Shown: positions 10,436-21,811, counted from the first letter of the stretch. The stretch is DNA of 59,371 bases from Wolbachia endosymbiont of Cylisticus convexus (GCF_003344345.1 NZ_QPIP01000002.1:1-59371), one strand, 5' to 3'. Translations and numbers: made by a program. Notes: generated by a model not told the origin, from the sequence alone.

Positions 10436-11794
10436 GTGAAAGAGGGAAATGGTATGGCACGTGAGGAAGACATACATCAATTAGTAGAAAGTGGTTTTGA
10501 TATTAACTCAAAAGATGCAAGCGGAATCACTCTCTTGCATAAGTTTACAAAAGAAGGTGATTTAGTTGGAGTAAAATCATTACTAGAGCACGAAGCTGAT
10601 TTTAATGTTGTGGACAACGAAAACAGAAATCCACTGCATTATGCTATTATGGATGGACATAAAAAAGTTGCTAAACTTCTTGTTAATCAATTAACAATTA
10701 ATTCTAGAGATAAAAATGGATTTACTCCACTGCACCTTGCTACATTACAAGATGACACAGAGTTAATAGATTTTTTAATAACAAAAGGGGCAAAAATTAA
10801 TGAAAAAGATGCTGAGGAGGGCTACACTCCTCTTCACATAGCTTCATTATACGGCTCTAAAAAGAGCGTCCAGACTTTAATTAATAGTGGAGCAAATCTC
10901 GAATGTGAAGATAACAACTTTCGCACTCCTTTATTTTTGGCCATTTATCAATGTACTACACATTATGAAAGTAGAGCAGAGATTATAGAATATCTGATAA
11001 AGAAAGGGGCAAATATAGAGGCCAAAGATTCAGAAAATAATACTACGCTTTTTCTAGCAGCGTATAACAACAAAATACAACTGGTAAAGCTTATTGTAAA
11101 GCAAGCAAAAGCTAGGTTAAAAGAGTTTATTTGCACAAAAAACAACCATGGTTTTGATGCACTGGATTGCGCTATTGAGCATAATAATAGGAAAATGGTA
11201 ACATACCTTGTTTCAAAGGGAATAGAAGCAGATGACCAAGATTGTAGCGGTAATACCAGGTTACATAAAGTTAGCTATAATGGTGATACTAAAGCAGTTA
11301 AGCTCTTGCTGGAGCTTAAGGTAAATGTTAATGTCGTCACTAAATGTAACAGAACTCCTCTGCTACTTGCAGCTAAAAAAGGCCATGTAGAAATTGTAAG
11401 AATGTTATTAGCAGTAAAAGCCAATATGAATATTTGTGATCAACAAGGTTTTACACCTCTGCATCTTACTATTCAAAAGGATTATTTTGATATAGCTCAG
11501 CTGTTAATAGAAAAAGGAGCAATTAATTGTAGTAATGATTATATTGCAATAGATATGTTTATTGACAAGGCTCATAGAAAAAAAAATATCGAAGAAAATT
11601 ACAAAAAATTTTGTAGATTTTTGATGCTTTACCTGAAAGAGCTAAATAGTAAACACAAAGCCTTTTGCGTACTTTCAATCCTAGCTCTAAGCTTAACAAT
11701 TATAGGTTTACCATTTATTTTCAAGCCTATTATAAAATATAGAGAAAGAAGTAAAATATATAAAAAAATTAGGGCTATGCTGATCTACATTTAA
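10436..11794 (+). CDS. ankyrin-repeat protein with C-terminal membrane segment
   Basis: The 452 residues contain about ten ankyrin repeats from residue 20 to about 370, with clear units such as NGFTPLHLATLQDDTELIDF, EGYTPLHIASLYGSKKSVQT and QGFTPLHLTIQKDYFDIAQL. A hydrophobic segment (about 408-430, VLSILALSLTIIGLPFIF) and a short basic tail follow, so the repeats may be anchored to a membrane. Ankyrin proteins are expanded in Wolbachia and some act on host proteins; secretion of this one is inference only. GTG at 10436 is the first start. ATG at 10454 has a better-placed AGAGGG ribosome site and could be the true start. Confidence 0.88.
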   Translation: MKEGNGMAREEDIHQLVESGFDINSKDASGITLLHKFTKEGDLVGVKSLLEHEADFNVVDNENRNPLHYAIMDGHKKVAKLLVNQLTINSRDKNGFTPLHLATLQDDTELIDFLITKGAKINEKDAEEGYTPLHIASLYGSKKSVQTLINSGANLECEDNNFRTPLFLAIYQCTTHYESRAEIIEYLIKKGANIEAKDSENNTTLFLAAYNNKIQLVKLIVKQAKARLKEFICTKNNHGFDALDCAIEHNNRKMVTYLVSKGIEADDQDCSGNTRLHKVSYNGDTKAVKLLLELKVNVNVVTKCNRTPLLLAAKKGHVEIVRMLLAVKANMNICDQQGFTPLHLTIQKDYFDIAQLLIEKGAINCSNDYIAIDMFIDKAHRKKNIEENYKKFCRFLMLYLKELNSKHKAFCVLSILALSLTIIGLPFIFKPIIKYRERSKIYKKIRAMLIYI

Positions 11795-11976
11795 ATACAA
11801 GATAGAGTGTGCAAAAACATATTAGCCGCGGTGCTAACGAGTAGCGGAATGACGGTTGTCTAAGTCACTTTAGCTATAGCTAATATATGATAACTATCTG
11901 CTCGATGAAAATGAAATTAAATACATTTTTAACATTTTTATAGAAAACTATTAGTATAGACTTGTATGCTGCACTC

Positions 11977-13428
11977 ATGGTTATTTTTAGATGTTTAATA
12001 CTCCTTTTTATTATTTCTTGTACACATCTACCTACCAAGCAATATCCTATTAACATAGACAATTATAAGCACAATTACTTGTTGCAACAATACAATACTC
12101 CTTTGGAGAATAATGAACCAGCAATACCAGAAATGATACCTTTGCCGGTAGAATTTCCCGATCTTACAATCAGTAATCAGTTTCTTTCTATTAATGTTAA
12201 TGAAGAAGTATCAGTAAAGGATTTACTGGTTGAGATAGGAAGACTTTCTGACGTTAACTTGGATATAGACCACAAAATATCAGGTAATATTATTTTAAAG
12301 CTAAAGGATAAGAATATAAATGAAATAATTCAGAATATAGCCAACAGTGCCAAATTGCGTTACTCAATAAATAATGGTGTAATTAGAATTGAACAGGATT
12401 TGCCATACGCACAAAATTATTACGTAGATTTCATCAATATTCAACACTCTGCTCAAAGCAATTTTGTCATTGGTAACAATATTACCGACAGCGATGCTGA
12501 TAGAAACTATATGAAGTCTCAATATAGTAGTGACTTATGGAATTCGTTAGAAAAAGGCTTAAATGCAATAATGGATGTTAATGGAGTGGATGATGGTGAA
12601 TTTCTTTCATCCAACAGAGAAGCTGGTGTCATTATTCTGAATGCTAGAAAAGATATTCACAAAGCTGTTGAAGAATATATTAATAAAGTTAAGAAATTGG
12701 CGTCTTCTCAAGTAATGATAGAGGCCAAAATAGTTGAAGTTATATTAGACGATAAATACCTTTCTGGTATCAACTTAAATGATTTGCATAATGAAACCAA
12801 ATCTATGACAAATCAAGGTAACTCCATTATTGACCTAGCAATAAACTCTGATCTAGGGTATTTAGTAAAAAATCTAAATAAATTTGGCACTTCAAAGGTA
12901 ATTTCAAGCCCTAGAGTACATGCTATAAATAATCAGCAAGCAATGATTTCATTTACTAAAAACCATATCTATTTTACTTCCGATATACAGAAAGATACCA
13001 GAAATTCTTTAATTACCAAGATGAATAGCACTCCAATAGGTGTGGTGTTAATAATCCACCCAAGCATTAACATTGATACTAATGAAATATTCATGGATAT
13101 ACACCCAACCTTATCAAGGATTAACGATTACACTAAAGACCCAAATATAGAATATGTCGCACAGCAGAATAAAATGAAATTAAATAGCGACATTCCAATT
13201 GTTGAAACCAGAGAAATGCACTCTACTTTAAAAGTTAAGAGCGGCGAAGTTATGGTAATTGGTGGGCTTATAGAGCATAGAAAAGATACTTCAAGCTCAC
13301 TGCGTCAAAAATCAAAGAAACTGGCTAACAACTCCAAGACAGTAGAAACCGTTATCTTCTTGAAAGCAACAATCGTACCAACACTTGGTTTGTTAGACAT
13401 AAAAGATAGGAATTTATATATATATTAA
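11977..13428 (+). CDS. lipoprotein secretin (GspD/MshL-like outer-membrane channel)
   Basis: Secretins form ring-shaped outer-membrane channels for type II secretion or type IV pili. Starting at ATG 11977 (rather than TTG 11962) gives a typical lipoprotein signal, MVIFRCLILLFIISC, with the lipidated Cys at residue 15. A secretin/TonB short N-terminal domain follows (VSVKDLLVEIGRLSDVNLDI, then ISGNIILKLKDKNINEIIQ). The C-terminal secretin domain contains QVMIEAKIVEVILDD, KVISSPRVHAINNQQAMISF and KSGEVMVIGGLIEHRKDTSS. The closest named relatives by pattern are MshL-type pilus secretins. No other secretion or pilus gene is in the window, so its partners must be elsewhere. Confidence 0.8.
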   Translation: MVIFRCLILLFIISCTHLPTKQYPINIDNYKHNYLLQQYNTPLENNEPAIPEMIPLPVEFPDLTISNQFLSINVNEEVSVKDLLVEIGRLSDVNLDIDHKISGNIILKLKDKNINEIIQNIANSAKLRYSINNGVIRIEQDLPYAQNYYVDFINIQHSAQSNFVIGNNITDSDADRNYMKSQYSSDLWNSLEKGLNAIMDVNGVDDGEFLSSNREAGVIILNARKDIHKAVEEYINKVKKLASSQVMIEAKIVEVILDDKYLSGINLNDLHNETKSMTNQGNSIIDLAINSDLGYLVKNLNKFGTSKVISSPRVHAINNQQAMISFTKNHIYFTSDIQKDTRNSLITKMNSTPIGVVLIIHPSINIDTNEIFMDIHPTLSRINDYTKDPNIEYVAQQNKMKLNSDIPIVETREMHSTLKVKSGEVMVIGGLIEHRKDTSSSLRQKSKKLANNSKTVETVIFLKATIVPTLGLLDIKDRNLYIY

Positions 13429-13763
13429 ATGTATCCGTTCAGCAGAGTAGCAAAATAGGTAGACAAGATAAACCAAAAAATCAAGAAAAAGTGAGTTTAC
13501 AACAAATGCAAGTAGCTACTGTACGAACATTTGTTCGCGAAGAAATATTATAGTAGGTTTTGCCTTAAACACAAAGGTGTCATCCCAGTGTCAGCTACTT
13601 GAATGACAGGGAAAGGAGTACTGGGATGACACCTGGTTATGCAAGAAATCTATTTCCAATTTTAATAATATTTAAATTGCTACATACGAACCATACGCTT
13701 GAGTTGCAAAATTCCAAAAAGAAGCCAAAATAAAAATAAGCAGACATTTACAAATTAAACTAA
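13429..13763. repeat. repeat-rich gap with palindromic element copies
   Basis: 13431-13449 carries GTATCCGTTCAGCAGAGTA, a copy of the dispersed motif seen at 1384, 39273 and 51172. CTGTACGAACATT near 13519-13531 is another dispersed motif, also found near 48767, 51246, 52650 and 52787. 13577-13632 holds palindromic-element halves (GTCATCCCAGTG and ACTGGGATGAC) separated by an imperfect middle. No gene is seen. Confidence 0.65.
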
Positions 13764-15034
13764 GTGTACAATCAGCAAACAAGGGTATTGATAGCAACGA
13801 TACTCTGCAGAATCGCAATATGGTATGACCATATGCTCTTTATCGATCTGGTTAACATAATTAGTAGAGAGTTTTGTTGTGCAAAAGATGTCTACTACAG
13901 CATCCTGCAATTGTTTGGAATTGCAGGATTGGGTGCTATGGTAAGGCCACTTGGTGCATCTGTATTTGGTCACATTGGTGACAGGTATGGAAGGAGAATG
14001 GCGTTAACGATTGCTATCTTGCTAATATCGATTCCGTCTAGTCTCGTTGCGTTTATTCCAAGTTATAATAAAATAGGTATAACTTCTACTGTATTGCTTC
14101 TTACAATCCATCTGATACAAGGGATTGCACTTGGCGCTGAACAAGGAGGCAGTTCTGTTTATCTCATAGAGCATTTACCTAATAAGAAAAAACTAGGAAT
14201 GTTTTTTGGAATAATAAGTTTTGGTCGCTCCATTGGTATATTGCTCTCTGTAATTGCAGTGATCATCTGCAAAAAAACACTGATTTTAACGCTTGGGGTT
14301 GGAGGCTGCCGTTCACTTTTTCAGCTATTTTAGGATTAATCAGCGCATATAGTATATACACATTAGGAGAAACTCCAGCGTATGAAAAAAATCGAGAACA
14401 AAGAAATTTACCTAATTTACCAATAATAGAGCTTACAAAACGCTACAAGAGAGCTCTGATACTTGCCATTTTAATATCTGTACCTGTTAATGTTGCTGTT
14501 GGATTTACCATATTTCTTAGAACAATTGCAAAAGAAATAGTGTCGGTTGAGACTTATGTAACAACGTATATCAACGAAGTTGTGCTCGTTATAACCAGTA
14601 TATTAATGCCGATATCTTCAATAGTGCTTGGAATTTTAGCTGATAAGGTAGGAAGAGAGCGCACAGTAATCTTATTTATAGTGATCACAATGGTACTATG
14701 TTGTCCTATGTTATCTATTGCATATTACTATAAGAGCTATCTTATAATTATGTTGAGTGTGATGGTTCTTTCTATAATAGAGAGAGGTATCAATCCTATA
14801 GGGATAGTTACTGCTGAGCTTTTTCCTACCAATGTTAGATTTAGTGGTGTGAGCTTATCACGCAACATCTCTTTTGCCTTGCATGGTGGATTCACTCCTA
14901 TGATATGCACTTGGTTTACTATAACATTCCCTAAAATAAACTTTGCTGCTGGGCTTTATATAGTCTTCTGCTTATTGATCAGCCTGATAGCAATATTGCA
15001 AATAAAGCCACAAGATAAAAAATGTGATTGGTAA
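13764..15034 (+). pseudogene. major facilitator transporter (ProP-like), frameshifted
   Basis: This is a 12-segment MFS transporter of the proline/betaine (metabolite:H+ symporter) type. The first frame (GTG 13764 to 14333) carries GAMVRPLGASVFGHIGDRYG with RRMALT, the MFS loop 2-3 signature, and LIQGIALGAEQGGSSVYL. The second frame contains the hallmark WGWRLPF from 14294 and stays open through 14540 to 15034, with LADKVGRERTVIL and TAELFPTNVRFSGVSLSRN. One extra A in the A7 run at 14271-14277 makes a continuous reading KNTDFNAWGWRLPF. Apart from this single lesion the sequence looks well kept, so the loss is recent, tolerated by slippage, or a base-call error. Confidence 0.88.
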
Positions 15035-15181
15035 TTTTCTCTTAGCTGTATGGTCCCAGAGTGCAATGATGAGGATTTAGTATAAATAAATCAGGAGCAT
15101 TGAGAACATATAAATTCAAAAGGGGTAAGACCTTTGGAAGCAAAAGGCCTTTTCATAATCTTCTATCTATCGTTTTTTAAA

Positions 15182-15201
15182 CCACTCCCCTGAACAGATA
15201 C
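15182..15201 (-). repeat. dispersed 20-base motif (GTATCTGTTCAGGGGAGTGG)
   Basis: The reverse complement of this site is identical to 39273-39292. The similarity extends roughly 70 bases further, through 15121-15181 and 39293-39345, including the AAACGATAGATAGAAGATT segment. Related copies flank both IS66 remnants, so it is probably an end of a transposable element. It lies between the broken ProP-like gene and the end of nusB. Confidence 0.6.
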
Positions 15202-15212
15202 GTGAGAAGTGG

Positions 15213-15680
15213 CTAAGGATTTTTATTTAGTCTGACTGCATCCTTTACCTTATCTAACAATCCATTAATAAAACCAATTTTGTTTGGGGCATCAAGTAAA
15301 TCAGATGCAATATTAGTATATTCATTAATGACAACTGGGGCTGGTGTATCACAATTAATTAACTCACATACTGCAACACGCAAAATAGATAAGCTTATAA
15401 GATTTAATCGTGAAAGAGACCAGCTTGGGTGCAAATAAGACTCTATTATCTTATCATATTCTTTACTGTTCTTTATAACTTTACATAACAAACTTTCTAA
15501 GAACTGATGGTCATATTCTTCGCATTCAAGTATATTCTCCAACTTACTTATGTAGTCCTTAAGCTCACAATTTTCCAATTTAAAAGTGTAATCTATGAAA
15601 ATATTCGAATAAATAACCTGTACGGCAAGAAATCTTGCTATGCTTCTTTTTATGCGCCAACTTTTATCTATATCCATCAT
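15213..15680 (-). CDS. nusB: transcription antitermination factor NusB
   Basis: NusB binds the boxA RNA with ribosomal protein S10 and promotes antitermination on rRNA operons. The 155 residues are all-helical, with the early [17 protein letters not shown] segment matching the family's RxxALQxLY region and the late [20 protein letters not shown] with FINGLLDKV matching the usual INEAVELAKxF...FVNGVLD signature. The start overlaps the stop of ribH by four bases (ATGA at 15680-15677), a translational-coupling arrangement common for ribH-nusB. Confidence 0.93.
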   Translation of the reverse strand: MMDIDKSWRIKRSIARFLAVQVIYSNIFIDYTFKLENCELKDYISKLENILECEEYDHQFLESLLCKVIKNSKEYDKIIESYLHPSWSLSRLNLISLSILRVAVCELINCDTPAPVVINEYTNIASDLLDAPNKIGFINGLLDKVKDAVRLNKNP

Positions 15681-16105
15681 TTTAATTTATTATGTAAATC
15701 TATCATACGCAAAACAGTTGAGGCTGCATGGCCACCAACGTTCTTTTTGTTTTTGTCAGCTCTACTTAATGCCTTATCTTTACTATCTGCTGTGATTATG
15801 CCCATACCAATAGGTATTGCATAACGCATAATAATTGCATTTAAGCCTTCGATTACTCCTTTACAAACGCATTCATAGTGATCAGTTTCACCGCGAATTA
15901 CGCATCCAAGAGCTAAATAACCTTTATAATTAGTATTCTTGCCTTTGATCGCAAAGAGAATTGTAGCTGGTATTTCAAATGCACCAGGCACTTCAATTAT
16001 CTCATAATTAATATTATTTCCTTTGAATTTATTAGTTGCACCCTCAAGCAAAAGGTTTGCTATTTCAGTATAATAAATTGAATTAACTATTAGTATTTTC
16101 GACAT
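15677..16105 (-). CDS. ribH: 6,7-dimethyl-8-ribityllumazine synthase
   Basis: RibH condenses the pyrimidine intermediate with dihydroxybutanone phosphate to give lumazine, the penultimate riboflavin step. The 142 residues contain [37 protein letters not shown], where the His is catalytic, and [20 protein letters not shown] with NVGGHAAS. The length is normal (140-160). It overlaps yidC upstream by 23 bases and nusB downstream by four, forming one operon yidC-ribH-nusB. Confidence 0.95.
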   Translation of the reverse strand: MSKILIVNSIYYTEIANLLLEGATNKFKGNNINYEIIEVPGAFEIPATILFAIKGKNTNYKGYLALGCVIRGETDHYECVCKGVIEGLNAIIMRYAIPIGMGIITADSKDKALSRADKNKKNVGGHAASTVLRMIDLHNKLK

Positions 16106-17792
16106 TCATCCCCACTTTTCTTGTTAAGAAGAACTTTATTAAGGATTGTTGAATTAAAGTTACAATATTACTAAATATCCAATATATCACCAAGCCGGCA
16201 GGAAAAGAAGAAAAGATAAAAACAGAAATGTAAGGTAAAAATTTCATAACATTTACTTGAATGTCATCTTTACTGGGTTCACTTAACTTTTGCTGAATTA
16301 TCATAGTAATACCAAAAACTATAGGTAAAATGCCTATAGAAATAGGAAAGTTATAATTAAGCAACCCAAATAATGTAAAAATGTTTGTTGGATCAGGAGC
16401 TGAAAGATCCTTAATCCATAAATAAAAAGGGGCGTGTCTCATCTCTATAGTAACAAATAATACTTTATATAGAGCAAAAAATACTGGTATTTGTATGAGC
16501 ATAGGGAAAATGCTCGACATTGGATTTACATTATTTCTCTTGAACAACGCCATTGTCTCTTTATGCTGCTTTAAGCTGTCACTTTTATATAACTCTTTTA
16601 TACGAATTAGTTCAGGTTGAAGACTTTTTACCTTAAACATTGAAATATATGATCTATTAGACAAGGGAAGCATCAAAAGCTTGATTACTAAAGTTAGCAA
16701 TAATATTGCTAAGCCAAAATTTTTCAAAACAAAGTTAAAATATTCAAGCAATAAAAACACTGGCTTGGTTATAAAATAAAGAACACCAAAATCTACAGCC
16801 TTATCAAACAAAGGTATATTGAGAGTGTCTTTATAAGCATCAAGTAAATTCAATTTCTTTGCCCCAGCAAAAAAGTAGTTCAGAGTAGAAGCACTTGCAC
16901 CAGGGAGTATATGTTTGTAAGGTCTAACAAAATCTGCTTGAAATTTATCAATGTTATTAACATTCGTATGCTTGATGCTTACATTTATTTTATCAGATTT
17001 TTCAGTTATGATAGCTGTAAACCAATATTTATCAGCAAAACCAAACCAACTTTTTTCACTTGTGCTTGTCTTTATTAAACGTTTCTTGGAAATATCCTTA
17101 TATGTCCACTCCTCCAGTTTATTGTTAAATGCACCTAGTACTCCTTCATGTGATATCCAATAGGATTCGTTAATATTATCACGTTTACGATTGATTTTAC
17201 CATAAGGAACTAAAACTACGTTATTTTTTGTGTTATTTTCAACAATTTGCTCGATTTTAAACATGTAGTTATCATCAAGGCTAATTTTCATTCTAAATAA
17301 GATTCCATTGTCATTATTCCAAAATAAATTGGCCACTTTTCGACTAGCCAGCTCAGTCTCATCCACTTGCCAGACTGTTTTAGAATCTGGAATTTTAATT
17401 TTGCCACTTGGATCGAGCCATCCAAATTCTGCAAAATATACATCTTTTGATTCTGCAGGTGACAGTAAAACTACTTGTGGAGAGGAAGAACTCGGTTCTA
17501 AGTGATAATTAGTTAAAATTAAGTCATCAAATCTTGCACCTTTCAGAGAAATCGATCCTTCAATCATGTTATTGATTAAATTAACTCTCTGTTCTCGAGT
17601 AGAATTAATAATTTCAGAACGATTTTGGTGTATTATAGGAGCAAGGTCGTTAGAAGATTCAATATGTTCAATATTTTCAATCGATGGCTGGCTTTGGCTT
17701 GTGTTAGGAAAATTATCATAAATAATATGCCATAATACCACAATTAACATGGAAAGAATTGTTGCTAAAATTAAATTTTTTACTTCTGACAT
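16083..17792 (-). CDS. yidC: membrane protein insertase YidC
   Basis: YidC inserts and folds inner-membrane proteins, alone or with SecYEG. The 569 residues have a first membrane segment (about 5-25), a large periplasmic P1 domain, and the conserved 60KD_IMP domain from about 350: [60 protein letters not shown] and [20 protein letters not shown]. The basic C terminus follows. Length and motifs are normal for Alphaproteobacteria. A 113-base gap separates it from the divergent aspartic protease gene. Confidence 0.96.
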   Translation of the reverse strand: MSEVKNLILATILSMLIVVLWHIIYDNFPNTSQSQPSIENIEHIESSNDLAPIIHQNRSEIINSTREQRVNLINNMIEGSISLKGARFDDLILTNYHLEPSSSSPQVVLLSPAESKDVYFAEFGWLDPSGKIKIPDSKTVWQVDETELASRKVANLFWNNDNGILFRMKISLDDNYMFKIEQIVENNTKNNVVLVPYGKINRKRDNINESYWISHEGVLGAFNNKLEEWTYKDISKKRLIKTSTSEKSWFGFADKYWFTAIITEKSDKINVSIKHTNVNNIDKFQADFVRPYKHILPGASASTLNYFFAGAKKLNLLDAYKDTLNIPLFDKAVDFGVLYFITKPVFLLLEYFNFVLKNFGLAILLLTLVIKLLMLPLSNRSYISMFKVKSLQPELIRIKELYKSDSLKQHKETMALFKRNNVNPMSSIFPMLIQIPVFFALYKVLFVTIEMRHAPFYLWIKDLSAPDPTNIFTLFGLLNYNFPISIGILPIVFGITMIIQQKLSEPSKDDIQVNVMKFLPYISVFIFSSFPAGLVIYWIFSNIVTLIQQSLIKFFLTRKVGMNVENTNS

Positions 17793-17905
17793 GAAATTAA
17801 ATCGAACATACCTCCTTAAAGTATATATTAAATATTGTACTAAAACAATAAAGTTTACTTATTTTTAATAATAGCTTTTAACGCTAATCTTAAAAATTTA
17901 CTCTT

Positions 17906-18430
17906 ATGGCTTCAAATGTTAATAGTATGAACGCAGCAAAAAATCTAGTTATTTGGCTACTGATAATAGTCATTACTGCAATGTTCATTGATTCACAAGG
18001 AGATAAACTAAGCAATAGGTTTTTGAGCACTTTTCTACCATATAAAGGAAGAGTTCAAGATGGCGGAAGTATCGAATTTACAAAATCATACGATGGACAC
18101 TTTTATATTCAGGCTCAAGTCAATGATCGTAATATAACGTTTTTGCTTGATACCGGAGCAACTGATATTGTTCTATCACAAAAAGATGCGTTACATGCTG
18201 GTATTAACTTACAAAACATTCAAGGTTTTAAAATATATGAAACTGCAAAAGGTCAAATAAAAGCTGGTGTTGTTCACATCCCTCAGGTTAAAATAGGAAA
18301 GTTTTTAATCAATGATGTGCAGGCTAGCGTTAACATTCATTCTATGTCCCATTCATTACTTGGAATGAGCTTTTTGAGGTATTTTCATTTTACTATTAGA
18401 GATAATAAGTTGATATTATATCGTGACTAG
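17906..18430 (+). CDS. membrane-anchored retropepsin-like aspartic protease (TIGR02281 type)
   Basis: The 174 residues comprise an N-terminal hydrophobic anchor (about 13-28, LVIWLLIIVITAMFI), a linker, and a single-lobe aspartic protease domain. The active-site motif is FLLDTGATDIVLS with the catalytic Asp at residue 82, and the flap-proximal C-terminal motif is HSLLGMSFLRYFHFTIRDN. Such single-lobe proteases work as dimers. The TIGR02281 family is widespread in Alphaproteobacteria and related enzymes are known in Rickettsia. The substrate is unknown. The gene is divergent from yidC and ends at a strong hairpin. Confidence 0.87.
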   Translation: MASNVNSMNAAKNLVIWLLIIVITAMFIDSQGDKLSNRFLSTFLPYKGRVQDGGSIEFTKSYDGHFYIQAQVNDRNITFLLDTGATDIVLSQKDALHAGINLQNIQGFKIYETAKGQIKAGVVHIPQVKIGKFLINDVQASVNIHSMSHSLLGMSFLRYFHFTIRDNKLILYRD

Positions 18431-18458
18431 AGAATGCTGCTTATATAAGCAGCATTCT
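18431..18458. terminator. hairpin between convergent genes
   Basis: Perfect 12-base arms (18431-18442 and 18447-18458) flank an ATAT loop, starting directly after the stop of the protease gene. A T-rich tail is weak on the plus strand. It lies between two convergent gene ends, so a shared terminator or RNA-stabilising hairpin is the likely role. Confidence 0.7.
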
Positions 18459-18470
18459 GATGCTGATTTC

Positions 18471-19175
18471 CTAAATTATGTTAATCTCTAAATTGTGACC
18501 ATCACTATATGGCTCCGTGTAGTACCTTACCTGGTAAGTATCATCATATTCAAGAGTTCCACTTTTATTTTCTGAATCGATATTTTTTGAAGTTAACTTT
18601 GAATTTTGGATATCAAGCTTACTTTCGGAGTTTTTAATTTTTAGAACAGGCACTCCTAATTCTGTTATTTGACGTATAACTGACTGCATTTTCCCTTTAT
18701 AAATATCGGGAAAATAAAAAAAGGTATTGTTTTCCTCTTCATTGCTGCTAAATCCTTCTATTTTCACATTAGACAACCCTTTCAAGACCCCTTTATTATC
18801 TATTTTAAGTTCACTATCAATACTTACACTTCCTTCCGTGCCTGGAGCCACATACTTCGTATCGTAACTTACTTTCATATTCTCTTCTTCTGGAATTTTA
18901 AATGTCAATTTCCAATTACCTTGCTTACTATTTGATGCATTAGAAAGTCTAATATTTTCTACTTCTATCGATTCTTGAGATGTGCTTTTATCTTGGTTAA
19001 CATAGATGTCACGTGTACACTTCAATGTTCCTCCATTTAAATTACACTCTGCACCATTTTTTAACTTCATATCAAAACTACATTTTTCATTATAAATATC
19101 TTTATCTATACTACATCCTGTAAATTTGGGACCCTCAGCAATATTTTTCGCTATTAATTCAAAAGTCCTTTTCAT
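18471..19175 (-). CDS. orphan soluble protein with four N-terminal cysteines
   Basis: No family is recognised for these 234 residues. Four Cys lie at residues 21, 32, 44 and 53. The rest is polar and looks beta-rich, with alternating segments such as GNWKLTFKIPEEENMKVSYD and GVLKGLSNVKIEGFSSNEEE. There is no signal peptide or membrane segment. The ribosome site AAAGGAG precedes the start at good spacing (read on the minus strand near 19185). It is an isolated gene between the protease and secF. Confidence 0.65.
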   Translation of the reverse strand: MKRTFELIAKNIAEGPKFTGCSIDKDIYNEKCSFDMKLKNGAECNLNGGTLKCTRDIYVNQDKSTSQESIEVENIRLSNASNSKQGNWKLTFKIPEEENMKVSYDTKYVAPGTEGSVSIDSELKIDNKGVLKGLSNVKIEGFSSNEEENNTFFYFPDIYKGKMQSVIRQITELGVPVLKIKNSESKLDIQNSKLTSKNIDSENKSGTLEYDDTYQVRYYTEPYSDGHNLEINII

Positions 19176-19250
19176 AACAAACTCCTTTACGATATAAATA
19201 ATAGAAGATGTATATACTAATTTTATTATAAGTGTATTAACGTTTGTGCT

Positions 19251-20123
19251 TCATCTACTTATCAATGCTCTGCAGGTCAATATAGGAGCAGAGATAAATA
19301 TTGCAGAGCAAGTGCCAATTGCAATGCCAAAAGAAATGATTAAGCTGAAGTCTCTCACCACACCTGTACAAATCAGCACTAAAGGAAGAGCAGCAAGAAG
19401 AGTAGTACCTGAAGTTAACATAGTGCGAAATAGCGTAGAATTAATACTAGCATCAACTATTTCATCCATTGCTGCATTTTTTTTACTCTTTTGATATTCT
19501 CGAATCCGATCGTATATAACCACTGAGTTATTGATTGAGTAGCCAATCACGGTAAGTAGAGCTGCAACTGATGAAATATTAAACTCAATACCCGTCAAGC
19601 TGATAAAGCCAAGAGTTAAAATTGTGTCATGAATTAGTGCCGTTACTCCACCAAGTCCACATTGCCAATTAAACCTAAGCCAAACATAAAAAAATATTCC
19701 AACAATTGCAATTAACATGGATGATATTCCTTCAAATATCTGTGTTGAACCTATTTGTGGACCAACATAGTCTATTTTGCGGTAAATTATTGAATTACCC
19801 AGTTTTTCTTCTAGTATATTTTTGACTTTTTTAATTTTATCCTCATCTCCCTCGTCTTTAAACCGTACAACTAAATTATCACTAGCTTTTGAACTCTGTA
19901 TCGTAAATCCATTCTCTCTTAATATATTAAGAATGATATGATCCTCACTTGAGGATTTTATCTCCATCAAAATTCCACCTGTGAAGTCTATGCCTAAATT
20001 TACTCCACGCAGCACAACAGTAAGCACTGAAAAAATGATAAGAATAACGCTAATAAACGCTGTCAATTTTCCATATTTATTAAATTTGATATCAAGATTG
20101 TCTGGAATAAGTCTAACTGCCAT
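19251..20123 (-). CDS. secF: protein translocase subunit SecF
   Basis: SecF pairs with SecD (1401-2906) in the proton-driven stage of Sec export. The 290 residues contain the first membrane segment, the SecF hallmark [19 protein letters not shown], the [16 protein letters not shown] segment, and membrane segments with [20 protein letters not shown] and [20 protein letters not shown]. Length is normal. The protein appears complete. It is separated from secD by about 16 kb. Confidence 0.96.
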   Translation of the reverse strand: MAVRLIPDNLDIKFNKYGKLTAFISVILIIFSVLTVVLRGVNLGIDFTGGILMEIKSSSEDHIILNILRENGFTIQSSKASDNLVVRFKDEGDEDKIKKVKNILEEKLGNSIIYRKIDYVGPQIGSTQIFEGISSMLIAIVGIFFYVWLRFNWQCGLGGVTALIHDTILTLGFISLTGIEFNISSVAALLTVIGYSINNSVVIYDRIREYQKSKKNAAMDEIVDASINSTLFRTMLTSGTTLLAALPLVLICTGVVRDFSLIISFGIAIGTCSAIFISAPILTCRALISR

Positions 20124-20287
20124 ATTTCCTACTTAAATTTTGATTTTATATACTTTTCAAGCAATCGACTAGCTATTTTCTCTTAGCTTACTAATACTGA
20201 TCCTTGATTCACTTAATCTATTTGAAAGAGAGGGAAAGGATATTCGATCAAAGAAATGAAAACAACCTGGTTATCATTAATAAAGTG

Positions 20288-21670
20288 CTACTTAAACATC
20301 TTTTTTAATCGACTGATTTCATCAGCAAATTTTGAGTCAGTTCTTATAAAATTTTCTACTTGTTTGACTGCATGTATAACAGTAGCATGATCTCTGCCAC
20401 CAAAGCTTCTTCCAATATCTGGTAGGCTTTTTTGCGTAAATTTCTTGGCAAAATACATAGCTATTTGTCTCGGTCTCGCAAGACTGCGGAGCCTTCTATT
20501 AGATTGCATATCTGCAACCTTTATATTGAAAAATTCAGCTGTTTTCTTTTGTATTTCTTCTATTGTGATTGACCTATGATTTGATCTAAGAAGATCAATT
20601 AGGGTCTCACTAGCTGATTCTACCGTCATACTTCTTCCAATTAACGAGGTATGGGCAACCTTATTTAATGCTCCTTCTAATTCTCTTATATTGGATTTTA
20701 TATTCCTTGCCAAAAACTCTAGGACATCCTTTGGAACATACATATTCATTCGCTCCACCTTCGCCTGCAATATACCAAGTCTTAATTCAAAAGTTGTTTC
20801 ATTAATATCTGCAACTAATCCCCAACCAAGTCGTGATTTTATTCTTTCTTCTACTCCATCAAGATCACTAGGAGACCTATCAGCTGATATAACCAATTGT
20901 TTATTTTGGTCTATCAATGCATTGAAAGTGTGAAAAAATTCTTCTTGTGTACTATCTTTACCACTGATAAATTGCACATCATCTACCATCAATACATCTA
21001 CTGATCTAAATTGCTCTTTAAATAACATAATATCTTTGCTCCTCAGCGCTGTAATATATTGATACATGAATTTCTCTGCCGATAAATATACCACTTTTCT
21101 TTTTGCTGATGGAGAATTGACTATGTCCCAAGCTATAGCATGCATTAAATGTGTTTTACCAAGTCCCACTCCGCCGTATAGAAACAAAGGGTTGCTTCCT
21201 GATATTGGATCTATAGATTCCGCTACACGCTTTGCTGCTGTAAATGCTAACTCATTTGACTTTCCTACCACAAAATTATCAAAAGTGAATCTGGAATCTA
21301 GCGGTGAACCAAGATTATGATTATTTTCCTCTCTATTTTTTAGTATCGTATTAGAATTTGAACTCCTTTCTTCAATTACTTGAATATCAATAGAACATAC
21401 ACTTTGATCTTCGCTTCGCCATAATGATAATATTTTTTCCATGTAGTGAACTGTAATCCACTCTTTTATAAATCTTGTTGATACAGATAACAAAACTTCT
21501 CCATTTCTGCTGCTGACAAATCTCAGTGAACTCAGCCAGCTGTTATATGTTGCTTCTCCATAGAGATTATAAAGACAATTTTTGATTTTTTCCCAAGTAA
21601 CATTGTGGTCTGTTACTGTAATAATCTGATCAAAAAACATAGTAGAAACCTTAGGGCTAATTAAGTTCAT
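20288..21670 (-). CDS. dnaA: chromosomal replication initiator DnaA
   Basis: DnaA binds DnaA boxes at the origin and melts it in its ATP form. Taking ATG at 21670 gives 460 residues; TTG at 21682 and ATG at 21640 are alternatives. Domain I ([20 protein letters not shown]) is followed by a short linker, then [16 protein letters not shown] and the AAA+ domain with Walker [15 protein letters not shown], Walker [14 protein letters not shown] and the sensor region [20 protein letters not shown]. Domain IV has [20 protein letters not shown], the DNA-binding signature. The upstream region 21683-21995 holds a strong palindrome but no DnaA-box cluster that I can see. Confidence 0.97.
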   Translation of the reverse strand: MNLISPKVSTMFFDQIITVTDHNVTWEKIKNCLYNLYGEATYNSWLSSLRFVSSRNGEVLLSVSTRFIKEWITVHYMEKILSLWRSEDQSVCSIDIQVIEERSSNSNTILKNREENNHNLGSPLDSRFTFDNFVVGKSNELAFTAAKRVAESIDPISGSNPLFLYGGVGLGKTHLMHAIAWDIVNSPSAKRKVVYLSAEKFMYQYITALRSKDIMLFKEQFRSVDVLMVDDVQFISGKDSTQEEFFHTFNALIDQNKQLVISADRSPSDLDGVEERIKSRLGWGLVADINETTFELRLGILQAKVERMNMYVPKDVLEFLARNIKSNIRELEGALNKVAHTSLIGRSMTVESASETLIDLLRSNHRSITIEEIQKKTAEFFNIKVADMQSNRRLRSLARPRQIAMYFAKKFTQKSLPDIGRSFGGRDHATVIHAVKQVENFIRTDSKFADEISRLKKMFK

Positions 21671-21811
21671 ATACCACACCAAGAAAAACTAATAATCAGA
21701 AAAATATAAGATAATCAATAGCTTATTGTAAGATGAAAAGCTAATGCTACTTAATACATACTAAAAATTATGTAGATTTTTTGGTGATTTGTAAAGGATA
21801 TAAAAACACTA

